In this document: positions 16,838-24,075 of the stretch, piece after piece
Layout of the letters: every line of letters starts with the position of its first letter
How positions within the stretch are numbered: position 1 is the first letter of the stretch
Source of the DNA: a bacterium
Lineage (GTDB): Bacteria > Spirochaetota > UBA4802 > UBA5550
Assembly (NCBI GenBank): GCA_024224995.1
Contig: JAAENB010000914.1
Span: forward strand, 1-28,697
Direction: 5' to 3'
Length of the DNA stretch: 28,697 bases
Translations under genes and position numbers: made by a program
The notes under the pieces: generated by a model
What the model saw: the letters and a program-made list of their open reading frames with translations, nothing else
The model's database searches: none
Told to the model about the DNA's origin: nothing

Positions 16838-16866
16838 TTGACAAAATAGCCGGTATTTATTATATT
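16838..16866 (+). promoter_or_regulatory. Sigma70-type promoter of the STAS-receptor pair
   Basis: A consensus -35 TTGACA (16838-16843), a 17-bp spacer and a -10 TATATT (16861-16866) predict a start near 16873, about 40 bases before the GTG start codon at 16913. This is among the clearest promoters in the window. Confidence 0.7.
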
Positions 16867-16912
16867 TATTAAAGATATAAAAAAAATATTCCTAAAAGAA
16901 GGATACAAAATC

Positions 16913-17263
16913 GTGCTTTCAATAAAAACCGAAAAAGTAAAAAATACAGTTGTTATATTTCTTGAGGGCGATCTTATGATCGAAACAACCCAGGAGCTTT
17001 CATATATTTTTGCTGAAGAGATGAAAAAAGGACCAAAAGCGATTGGGGTGAATTGCCAGGATATTGTTACTATTGATTCATTTGGCCTGGGAACCCTTAT
17101 CAAATTTGCTCAAAAATCGGTAATGGGTAATATAGAGTTTGCTCTTACTGATGTATCGGAATCAGTGGGAAAATTATTAAAGCTCTCCAAGCTGGAGCAT
17201 TTTTTTTCGATCATGTCGGATGAGGAATTTGAGATCAGTTACCTGGTTGATGATGATTCCTGA
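16913..17263 (+). CDS. STAS-domain protein (anti-sigma-factor antagonist type)
   Basis: A 116-aa single STAS domain of the SpoIIAA/RsbV type, cytosolic. The conserved loop around Ser56 in TIDSFGLGTL matches the site that partner-switching kinases phosphorylate in this family. The start is a GTG with AGAAGGA (16897-16903) upstream. The gene ends six bases before the receptor gene, so the two are very probably co-transcribed from the promoter at 16838. A role in signal relay with the receptor, or with an unseen kinase and phosphatase, is inferred. No such kinase or phosphatase lies in the window. Confidence 0.9.
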   Translation: MLSIKTEKVKNTVVIFLEGDLMIETTQELSYIFAEEMKKGPKAIGVNCQDIVTIDSFGLGTLIKFAQKSVMGNIEFALTDVSESVGKLLKLSKLEHFFSIMSDEEFEISYLVDDDS

Positions 17264-17269
17264 AACCGG

Positions 17270-20095
17270 GTGAGGGTATTGAATAGAAAAAGATCTGTAA
17301 TACGCTTCGCTCTGGCTTTCTGTATGGTCCTTTCCCTGCTGCCGGGGTTGGCGGCCCGGGAGATCCCGTTTTGGGAGGAACTGCAGCATTCCTGGACTCT
17401 GCCGGGCAAGTGCAATATCCTGGAAGTTTTAACAGCAGCCTCTCCCTGTCTGCAATCAGGACCGGTCCGTGTAAAGAAAATAATAGAGAGACCGCGTACG
17501 GTTAAAGAACTATTGCTATACATACGATCAGCTAATGTTGTCCGTTCACTGGTAATAAATCAAAAAGAAATAAAACCCGAAATAATCTCTCCAACAGAAT
17601 ACAGCTTCCCCCTGCCCGAGGCCCTGTGGCTCAACGAGAACAGCCTTGAACTGCTTATTGAACCCCTGTCGGCAGATAATGAAATTCCGGATCAAAGAGT
17701 TGATAAACCAATAGTCTATTTAACGAACCGCTCAGGCCTTGCCCGGCTGCGAAACGGAATTGTGCTAATCAACGCGGAATCATTGGAAAAGAATAGAACC
17801 GTTTCAATTTCCGGCCCCGTTTACAGCCGGGAATTGTCCGAATCCGAATACCGGGCTTTTAAAAAAGACCCCAAAGAATTCCGGTTTTCACCCCAAAACA
17901 TGTGGATGCTCAATGTCCCGTCGAAATTAGAGCATCCTCTTTTTAAAAAAATACCCAAAATGATGGTGTATGAATTTTTCCTGGAAATCCCGGAACCCCG
18001 GGAAAAACAGCTGGCACTCCGTATGGGACCGGTCTGGGGACCTGATGAAGTATATATAAACGGGAAATTCCTGGGAAAAACAGGCATTCATGGGGATCAA
18101 GCTCAATCATTCTATGACAAAACTCGAATATATACCATACCCGGAATTTTGTCCGAAGAAGGACTATCAAACAGGGTAACAATAATAACATCCACTCCTC
18201 ATGAGCTCAGTATCGGAATAATTCATGGTGATATCTTTCGTATTGGATATTCCGATTTTGAATTTTCCGCCTTAACCGGACAGGAGATTAAAAAAGTTTC
18301 AATCGCGGCAGTCTTTTTTGTTATCGGGCTTTATTTTGCCCTCTTGTTTGTTCAACACCGGGATGAAAAATATAACCTGTTTTTCTTTTTATTTGCCTGT
18401 ACCATGTCAGGGTATATTTTCGTCACCTCACAGTCGAAATATCTTTTTTTTGAAAGTTTTTACCTTTTAAAAAAGGCGGAATATATCCTCCTGGTATTAC
18501 TTTTACCCTTTGGTTCTTTATTTTTATATTCTTATTTCCCAACGCGGAAGACCTTGCTTGAAAAATTGTCCCGGTTGTTATTGTATATCTTCCTTATTCT
18601 TTCCGCTGGAATGCTGGGAATAGTTCTATTTACTTCCACGGATCTTGTTTTGAACCGCTTGCTCTCTTATTTATATATTACCTGGATTCTACCGTTAGTT
18701 TTTATTCTCTATATCGTACTACGGGAAACAGGGCTTTATTTTTTACGCATCCTTTCAAAAATAACAAAGGGCAAAGTAAACAGGGCATATCGATCCCTGG
18801 ACACGCTGCCGGTGAAGTTGCGGGAGTTCTGGAATAAACCGGTTTCCCATTTTCCCGGACCGCTCAAGCGGCTCTTCTCGGCAAATCCCCGGCCTTTGCT
18901 AACGCAAATACTGGAAACGGAAATAGACGGAGGTTTGCTTTTCTTGGGAATCAGCGTTCTTCTTGGCACTGCCGTCCATGATATTTTAATAACCAGGGGC
19001 GCTATCCTGGGAGAGAAATTACTTCCGTATAGTCTTCTGTTCCTGGTAGTGGGGGTTACCGGTATTTTATCGAACCGGATTTTGCGTTTATACCGGGACG
19101 TGGGCAGGCTCAATACCGGGCTGGAAGAGACTGTTGAGATCGCGGAAAAACGGTCCGAGTACCTGGAAGACATGATGAACGGGATTAATAAAGTCTCTTC
19201 AGAGCTGGTAAAAGTCAGCTCCGAACTACAGGAGATGGGGGATGAATTTTCCGGGTTCGCGGCGGAACAGGCCGGAAGCACTACACAAATGGCTGCGTCT
19301 TTTGAAGAGTTGTCCTCCTCTACGGGTGTGGTAACTGAGTCGGCCGGGAACCAGGAACAGGAAGGGAAAAAGACAACGGAAATGGTTGCTATTTTAAATG
19401 AGACTCAGCAGTACGTGGCACAGATGAGTGTGAGTGTATTGAACAGTCTTTCGGCAGTCTCGGAATCAAGGGAAAAGACCGGGGCTAACCTGGAGCTTAT
19501 GATAAATAAGATGGAAATTATCAATGAGGGCGGCAAAGCCATTAACAATTTTGTTGCCGTAATAAATGATATCACGGACCGGATCAATCTATTATCGCTC
19601 AATGCCGCTATTGAAGCAGCCCGGGCCGGTGAACACGGACGGGGGTTTGCCGTGGTTGCTGATGAGATTGGGAAACTTGCTATGGCAACATCGGATAATT
19701 CAAAAGAGATATCGTCCCAGATAGAGCATATTATTGGTGATATAGAAGAAGGAATGAATATTGTTGATATCACCAAAGAATCAACGGGCTCTATTTTTTC
19801 CATGCTTGATGATATTAATAGCCGCATTGATACTGTTGAAAATCTTATGGAAAAGCAGTCCCATGCTATTAAGAATGTGGTTTCCCAGGTATCGGTAATT
19901 GATTCCCTTGCTACCGGTATTGCAGCTGCCACGAACGAACAGCTCATCTCAATGGGAGAGAACGCCAGAACCGTTGAACGGCTCGCGGAAATGGCACGGG
20001 TCATTTCCGATTCCAGTTCCAGGATACTCGATTTTACCAAAAAGGTGAGTGGTATGGCACGGGGGCTGGTCGATTTGATTGAGGGCGTGGATTAG
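17270..20095 (+). CDS. 7TMR-DISM-like membrane receptor with methyl-accepting chemotaxis signalling domain
   Basis: A 941-aa protein. It has an N-terminal signal sequence (about 1-31), then an extracytoplasmic part whose second half (about 230-335) resembles a jelly-roll ligand-binding domain of the DISM type. Several membrane helices span about 342-605, with an unusual soluble insertion of about 60 residues near 500-560. A cytoplasmic coiled-coil MCP domain follows from about 620. The signalling tip [20 protein letters not shown] is conserved near 770-790. It would relay an external cue to CheA/CheW. No HAMP domain and no CheR-tethering pentapeptide are visible. The GTG at 17270 was chosen; an in-frame TTG at 17279 after GTGAGGG is an alternative. 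The last bases of the gene are repeated at 20579-20610. Confidence 0.88.
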   Translation: MRVLNRKRSVIRFALAFCMVLSLLPGLAAREIPFWEELQHSWTLPGKCNILEVLTAASPCLQSGPVRVKKIIERPRTVKELLLYIRSANVVRSLVINQKEIKPEIISPTEYSFPLPEALWLNENSLELLIEPLSADNEIPDQRVDKPIVYLTNRSGLARLRNGIVLINAESLEKNRTVSISGPVYSRELSESEYRAFKKDPKEFRFSPQNMWMLNVPSKLEHPLFKKIPKMMVYEFFLEIPEPREKQLALRMGPVWGPDEVYINGKFLGKTGIHGDQAQSFYDKTRIYTIPGILSEEGLSNRVTIITSTPHELSIGIIHGDIFRIGYSDFEFSALTGQEIKKVSIAAVFFVIGLYFALLFVQHRDEKYNLFFFLFACTMSGYIFVTSQSKYLFFESFYLLKKAEYILLVLLLPFGSLFLYSYFPTRKTLLEKLSRLLLYIFLILSAGMLGIVLFTSTDLVLNRLLSYLYITWILPLVFILYIVLRETGLYFLRILSKITKGKVNRAYRSLDTLPVKLREFWNKPVSHFPGPLKRLFSANPRPLLTQILETEIDGGLLFLGISVLLGTAVHDILITRGAILGEKLLPYSLLFLVVGVTGILSNRILRLYRDVGRLNTGLEETVEIAEKRSEYLEDMMNGINKVSSELVKVSSELQEMGDEFSGFAAEQAGSTTQMAASFEELSSSTGVVTESAGNQEQEGKKTTEMVAILNETQQYVAQMSVSVLNSLSAVSESREKTGANLELMINKMEIINEGGKAINNFVAVINDITDRINLLSLNAAIEAARAGEHGRGFAVVADEIGKLAMATSDNSKEISSQIEHIIGDIEEGMNIVDITKESTGSIFSMLDDINSRIDTVENLMEKQSHAIKNVVSQVSVIDSLATGIAAATNEQLISMGENARTVERLAEMARVISDSSSRILDFTKKVSGMARGLVDLIEGVD

Positions 20096-20132
20096 TTTTC
20101 GTTAATTTGTGCTGCACTGTAACGAAAATTTT

Positions 20133-20156
20133 AAACAGGTCGAATTCGACCTGTTT
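20133..20156. repeat. 24-bp perfect palindrome, copy 1
   Basis: The half-site is AAACAGGTCGAA, followed by its exact reverse complement with no spacer. It lies between the receptor stop codon and the end of the KilA-N remnant. The symmetry extends one base further on each side here. Confidence 0.8.
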
Positions 20157-20180
20157 AGAACTCATTTGAGATTACTCATT

Positions 20181-20483
20181 CTATTCAAGCTGCTTTACTG
20201 TCTCATTGCTTACAAGTACTTTGAGTAAATATAACCTGAATTCCGCGCTAATCCAGGAGGCGAATTCAAAGGCAATGTCCTGATGCGCGAAAGTGCCTCC
20301 ATATCGGCCTGATTTTGATATAATACCAATAGCATTTGTAGTCTCTATCCATTTTTGAGGAGATAGCACAAAGGCATTGTTCCCTGCTTCATTTTTAAAC
20401 AGGTCGAATTCGACCTGTTTAAAATTATTATTGTTTAATTTTTCCCATAATCCCAGGAATTCAATGGTACTTTTCGACCGCAT
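20181..20483 (-). pseudogene. Remnant of a KilA-N-type gene
   Basis: The 100-residue frame matches the intact neighbour (20696-21517) from MRSKSTIEFLGLWEKL to RLYLLK and then jumps directly to VLVSNETVKQLE, an in-frame loss of 128 residues. The N-terminal about 45 residues, including the normal start codon and its strong ribosome binding site, are also missing. Sequence from the pheA leader lies directly upstream of the ATG, without a Shine-Dalgarno. It is most likely untranslated, though a short DNA-binding product cannot be ruled out because the frame stays open and the retained part is well conserved. Confidence 0.8.
20393..20424. repeat. 32-bp perfect palindrome, copy 2, inside the KilA-N remnant
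   Basis: The 24-bp core (20397-20420) is extended by TTTT/AAAA to a 32-bp perfect palindrome. It lies within the coding frame of the remnant, on the minus strand, where it encodes the FKQVEFDLF segment. Confidence 0.8.
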
Positions 20484-20647
20484 CCGGTTTTTTATTTTTA
20501 TAACAAAAAATTAAAATAATTTACAAGTAAGCCCCTTTTTGGGCATTATTCCTGCTTATTACATAATCACGAGGTAAAGGGGCTGGTGGATTTGATTGAG
20601 AGCGTGGATTAGTTTTTGTTAACCTGTGCTGCTGTAGCGAAAATTCC

Positions 20648-20671
20648 AAACAGGTCGAATTCGACCTGTTT
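20648..20671. repeat. 24-bp perfect palindrome, copy 3
   Basis: This is the same core as the other copies, placed just downstream of the full-length KilA-N gene. It is the duplicated counterpart of copy 1. Confidence 0.8.
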
Positions 20672-20695
20672 AGAACTCATTTGAGATTACTCATT

Positions 20696-21517
20696 CTATT
20701 TAAGCTGCTTTACCGTCTCATTGGATACAAGAACTTGCATTTGATCAATTGCAAGCCTGTTTAATTTATCCAATCTCTCTTCAGCATCAATTTTCTGCTT
20801 AATAAGCTCGGAATTATAACTTTCCAGGTTCGAGAGCACTACAAGCTGCTCAAGAGTGGCATAATCCCGCATATTCCCTTCTGAATCAGGGTTCTTTTTT
20901 TTCCATTCTTTTGCCGTAAGTCCAAAAAGAGCAAAATTTAATATATCAGCTTCATTTGCGTAAATAAACCCTTTTTTTGAATTTGCAATATCTTCGGGAA
21001 TTAAATTTTCTTTGACAGCATTATTATGTATATCATAGTTAATTTTAGCAATAGTCCGGGAAACATTCCAGTCCAATTGTTTTTGTTGGAATTCATCCTG
21101 CTTAAGTCTTTGAAATTCTTTGAGTAAGTACAACCTGAATTCCGCGCTAATCCAGGACGCGAATTCAAAGGCGATATCCTGGTGCGCGAAAGTGCCTCCA
21201 TATCGGCCTGATTTTGATATAATTCCAATAGCTTTTGTTGATTCAATCCATTTTTGAGGAGATAGCACAAAGGCATTGTCCCCTGCTTCATTTTTAAACA
21301 GGTCGAATTCGACCTGTTTAAAATCATTATTGTTCAATTTTTCCCATAATCCCAGGAATTCGATGGTACTTTTTGACCGCATCCAGTTTTTTATAATATC
21401 TCTTGGAGCATCACTATTTTTGTATTTAGCAATATCAGTAAGAGATATATAGTCCTGTTTTTCATTTTTAAGCAAAGCAATCTCTTTTCCCTGCACATTA
21501 AGTTTGTTTTTGCTCAT
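20696..21517 (-). CDS. KilA-N domain-containing DNA-binding protein
   Basis: A 273-aa cytosolic protein. The first about 110 residues match the KilA-N type of phage- and plasmid-associated DNA-binding domains: SLTDIAKYKN, DIIKNWMRSKSTIEFLGLWE, then SGRYGGTFAHQDIAFEFASWIS. The rest is helical, ending in a likely coiled coil. The start at 21517 is set by a strong AAAGGAGG seven or so bases upstream; an upstream in-frame start at 21574 would add 19 residues without support. It is transcribed divergently from pheA and convergently with the receptor gene. Many such genes occur alone outside prophages, and no other phage gene is visible here. It may bind the palindromes inside and behind its own gene; this is inference only. 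Confidence 0.85.
   Translation of the reverse strand: MSKNKLNVQGKEIALLKNEKQDYISLTDIAKYKNSDAPRDIIKNWMRSKSTIEFLGLWEKLNNNDFKQVEFDLFKNEAGDNAFVLSPQKWIESTKAIGIISKSGRYGGTFAHQDIAFEFASWISAEFRLYLLKEFQRLKQDEFQQKQLDWNVSRTIAKINYDIHNNAVKENLIPEDIANSKKGFIYANEADILNFALFGLTAKEWKKKNPDSEGNMRDYATLEQLVVLSNLESYNSELIKQKIDAEERLDKLNRLAIDQMQVLVSNETVKQLK
21292..21323. repeat. 32-bp perfect palindrome, copy 4, inside the KilA-N gene
   Basis: This is the counterpart of copy 2 within the intact KilA-N gene (core 21296-21319, extended by TTTT/AAAA). It encodes FKQVEFDLF about 60-75 residues into the protein, so each KilA-N gene carries one palindrome inside it and one just behind it. Confidence 0.8.
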
Positions 21518-21712
21518 TTTTCCTCCTTTGTGCATATTTAGTTTTGAGTGAAGAATCAATACTTTTAAGTACATTCTTCTATATATTAATAAGACGTTTT
21601 ATACCCAAAACGCACAAAATTTTTTATTTTTATAACAAAAAATTAAAATAATTTACAAATAAGCCCCTTTTTTGGCATTATACCTGCTTATTACACCATC
21701 ACGAGGAATACC
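21518..21712. promoter_or_regulatory. Divergent control region between the KilA-N gene and pheA
   Basis: A 195-bp AT-rich intergenic region serves both genes. The pheA-proximal half (21619-21706) is duplicated at 20487-20574 with only a few changes. AATAAG (21658-21663) and CTTATT (21687-21692) could pair in the pheA leader; the left arm carries one change in the duplicate. GAGGA (21703-21707) is the ribosome binding site of pheA. No strong -35/-10 pair stands out. Confidence 0.45.
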
Positions 21713-22801
21713 ATGGCACTTAATAATATACGAAAAAGAATAGATCACCTTGACGCGAAAATACTGCGCCTCCTGGATGAACGGATGGAGCAGGCAATCA
21801 TGTCGCGGAAGTTTAAAACCAATATTCAGGACACGGGAAGAGAGGCCGAGCTTCTTGAGCGGCTGAAACAAAACGCAAGAGGCCTTATTAACCCGGAATT
21901 TTGCGTGAAATTATATACGGAGATTATTACGGAAAGCAAGCGGCTGCAAAACCAGCAGTACCGGGTAATCGGCTTCCAGGGAGAGCATGGCGCTTTTAGT
22001 GAAGCTGCTGCAAAGGAGTGGAACAGTGAAATCGTTCCCGTACCAAACAGGAAGTTTGGAGATGTTTTTGACGGAGTGGCAGCAGGGCTCTATGATTTCG
22101 GCATAGTACCGGTAGAAAATACCCTGGGCGGAAATGTAGGGCAGGTAAATGACCTGCTCTTTAATACTGAGCTCTATATAATCGGGGCAATAGATATGCC
22201 GGTACATCATTCCCTTATGGCATTACCGGGAACCGCTTTAGAAGATGTTCGTGACGTATATTCTCATCCACAGGCGCTGGCACAATGCAGGAATTTCCTC
22301 GCGGAAAACGACCTTGATGGGCAGCCCTATTATGATACTGCGGGATCGGCATATATGCTTATGGAGGAGCGGCCAAAAGGAGCGGCAGCAATAGCCGGAG
22401 CTCCGGCAGCAGAACTCTATGGGCTGGAAATACTCAAAGAGAATATTGAAGACCTTCCCACAAACAGAACCCGGTTCCTTATTCTTTCCAAAGAAAAAAA
22501 CACCGAAGAAAGGGAACAAGAAGGAGAAAAGTGTTCCATTCATTTTTCCACCCTGGATAAAGCAGGAACCCTTTTTCAAATACTGGAGATCTTCGCGAAT
22601 TCCGGTATAAACCTTACCAGGATAGAATCAATCCCAACAAGCCCGGGAGAATACACTTTTTTTATCGATTTAATCGGCAGGGATACGGACCAGAGGGTGA
22701 TAGACGCCATTGAACAAGCCCGGACAAAGACTAAAAATTTTCGCCTCATGGGCTGCTATGGTGAGATAAGGCAGGAGCAAGGGGGGAAACTACAGCGATA
22801 A
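21713..22801 (+). CDS. pheA: Bifunctional chorismate mutase / prephenate dehydratase
   Basis: A 362-aa P-protein of phenylalanine synthesis: chorismate to prephenate, then to phenylpyruvate. Residues 1-80 form the AroQ-type helical mutase (IRKRIDHLDAKILRLLDERM). Residues about 84-262 are the dehydratase, with the catalytic TRF motif at 253-255 and NTLGGNVGQV near 136-145. Residues about 274-350 are an ACT domain. The feedback-binding motifs usually written GAL(V/L) and ESRP appear as GTLF (285-288) and ESIP (305-308), so phenylalanine inhibition may differ. The start ATG has GAGGA about five bases upstream. Its leader is duplicated within the upstream repeat. Confidence 0.95.
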   Translation: MALNNIRKRIDHLDAKILRLLDERMEQAIMSRKFKTNIQDTGREAELLERLKQNARGLINPEFCVKLYTEIITESKRLQNQQYRVIGFQGEHGAFSEAAAKEWNSEIVPVPNRKFGDVFDGVAAGLYDFGIVPVENTLGGNVGQVNDLLFNTELYIIGAIDMPVHHSLMALPGTALEDVRDVYSHPQALAQCRNFLAENDLDGQPYYDTAGSAYMLMEERPKGAAAIAGAPAAELYGLEILKENIEDLPTNRTRFLILSKEKNTEEREQEGEKCSIHFSTLDKAGTLFQILEIFANSGINLTRIESIPTSPGEYTFFIDLIGRDTDQRVIDAIEQARTKTKNFRLMGCYGEIRQEQGGKLQR

Positions 22802-22817
22802 AATATTGGAATTTTAT

Positions 22818-22846
22818 TTGACTATTCGTATTAATTGCGTTATACT
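22818..22846 (+). promoter_or_regulatory. Sigma70-type promoter predicting a leaderless transcript
   Basis: TTGACT (22818-22823), a 17-bp spacer and TATACT (22841-22846) form a near-consensus promoter. The first ATG of the next gene is at 22853-22855, where transcription should begin, and no Shine-Dalgarno lies between. If active, the message would start at or next to its AUG. Confidence 0.65.
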
Positions 22847-22852
22847 GCAAAC

Positions 22853-23737
22853 ATGAAAAAAAGCTCGTACTCTTTCTCATGATTCTAACAATATTCGGTG
22901 TGGACTATACGCGTCTCTATGGGAAGTCACTAAAGGTACTTATCGTTGTGTGGCGAGGGGAAACAGGACCACCGCAGACTGGGAATGTTTTTAAAAGATG
23001 ATTTTCAAAAGACTATGGACCAATACGACTATTGTTATACCTTTGGAGCTACTGCTTCAAAAATGACAAAAATATACCTGCAAAACAGGGTTCCCCAAAT
23101 TTTCAACATAGTCTCAGCTCCAATAAAGAGTAGGCTTGTAACTTCAATGCAATCCCGGACCGAGAATATTTGCGGCAGCTCAAGCTTTGTCTCAGTCCGT
23201 TTACAGATTGAAAACGCCATGAAAGTAATGCGGTTTAAGCGATTGGGGATATTGTTTAACTCAAAGGAGCGGAATGCAAATATCATACACGGGGAATTGC
23301 TGCGCATAGCAAAAGATATGAATTTTACGGTTATCCCCCTGAATTCTCCGTCAGCAACAGGTAAATTAAAGGAAAATCTTAAAAAGCTGGTTAACCGTTC
23401 AGTGCAGGTGGATGCGGTCTATTTGCCGTCCGACAGTTATATTGTTTCAAATGCCGGTTTGGTCTGTAAGCAATTAAACAAAGCCGGGATAAAAACTATT
23501 GGAGCGCTGCGGAAATTTATTGATAAAGGAGCCTTAATGGGAACGGTTATTAATTATTTTACCCTGGGACAATACGCGGCCCGGATAATTGACCGGAATC
23601 AAAAAGGAGAGCAGCTCAAGGATATCCCGGTACAGGTGGAACGCGAACCGAAATTGTATATCAATTTATCAACAGCTAAATTCTTGAAATTTAAGATAGA
23701 CCCGGAAATAAAGCGCAAGGCAGTTATTGCGCGCTAG
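22853..23737 (+). pseudogene. TrpX-like ABC transporter substrate-binding protein, frame broken twice near the 5' end
   Basis: The family (ABC_sub_bind, TrpX type) comprises secreted proteins that bind small molecules for an ABC importer. The signal peptide and first strand (KLVLFLMILTIFGV, then SLKVLIVVWRGET) are readable only one frame back from the ATG at 22853, after a run of seven A. The body (DDFQKTMDQYDYCYTFGATASKM to the stop at 23737) is readable only after a second shift near 22985-22998 (GTTTTTAAAAG). From 22946 onward a 263-residue frame is open. Either the gene is a young pseudogene, or the homopolymer shifts are sequencing errors or programmed slippage. No permease or ATPase gene lies nearby in the window. 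Confidence 0.75.
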
Positions 23738-24075
23738 ATATAAGAACCCTTTTTTGCCATCATCTTCTTTATAGGGATATCCCCTATATCAATTTAGTGA
23801 AATCTACTATAGCTAAATTAGAGATACACCCATTGCCGCGCAGGTGCCATCTTTATATCTTAATAGTATACTGTGTTCAATACATACGAATAAAGTATAT
23901 TGGAGGAGCTACCCGTCGGTCCGGACAGCTGCCGGGTAGACGTTTTATCCCTTTATTGAGTGTTCTTTACTCCACGGGATCCGATTTAACAGTAAACATG
24001 CGGTGGGTGGAAACCTCCTGTCTGCCCACTGCTTTTTATAAATGTATTGACCAATCGTGAATAAGGCGGTGGGGA
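23738..24075 (+). other. Intergenic region with two hairpins
   Basis: About 340 bp without a convincing gene. A 7-bp stem, TATAGGG/CCCTATA (23770-23776/23782-23788), lies shortly after the substrate-binding gene. A second stem, CTACCCG/CGGGTAG (23909-23915/23933-23939), is followed by ACGTTTTATCCCTTTA and is the better terminator candidate. An open frame at 23797-24060 has no family resemblance and no good ribosome binding site. Promoter-like hexamers before the next gene are weak. Confidence 0.4.

Larger units (their letters stand above)
20058..20574. repeat. Tandem duplication, unit A (shrunken)
   Basis: This unit begins in the last codons of the receptor gene, runs through a KilA-N remnant and ends in a copy of the pheA leader (ending CACGAGG at 20568-20574). 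The same order is found in unit B (20575-21706). Compared with B it lacks about 233 bp and 384 bp, which together explain the length difference (517 versus 1132 bp). The 233-bp gap in A falls exactly where B has TTTTTTAT at both ends (21387 and 21620), indicating deletion between short direct repeats. Confidence 0.85.
20575..21706. repeat. Tandem duplication, unit B (full length)
   Basis: Unit B repeats the receptor 3' end out of context (20579-20610, still readable as LVDLIESVD and a stop), the complete KilA-N gene on the minus strand, and the true leader of pheA. The A/B junction reads from the leader copy (CACGAGG) straight into the receptor tail. Several percent of positions differ between the units, so the event is not brand new. 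Confidence 0.85.

Noticed and set aside
20058..21706. Prophage remnant around the KilA-N gene
   Set aside because: No integrase, structural or lysis gene and no att-like repeats flank it; a local tandem duplication explains the structure fully.
23909..23939. Riboswitch upstream of the PPDK-like gene
   Set aside because: The stem is a simple hairpin and I see no conserved core of c-di-GMP, TPP, SAM or other known riboswitch classes.
23797..24060. Small 87-residue gene before the PPDK-like protein
   Set aside because: The translation has no recognisable features, overlaps a terminator-like hairpin and lacks a good ribosome binding site.
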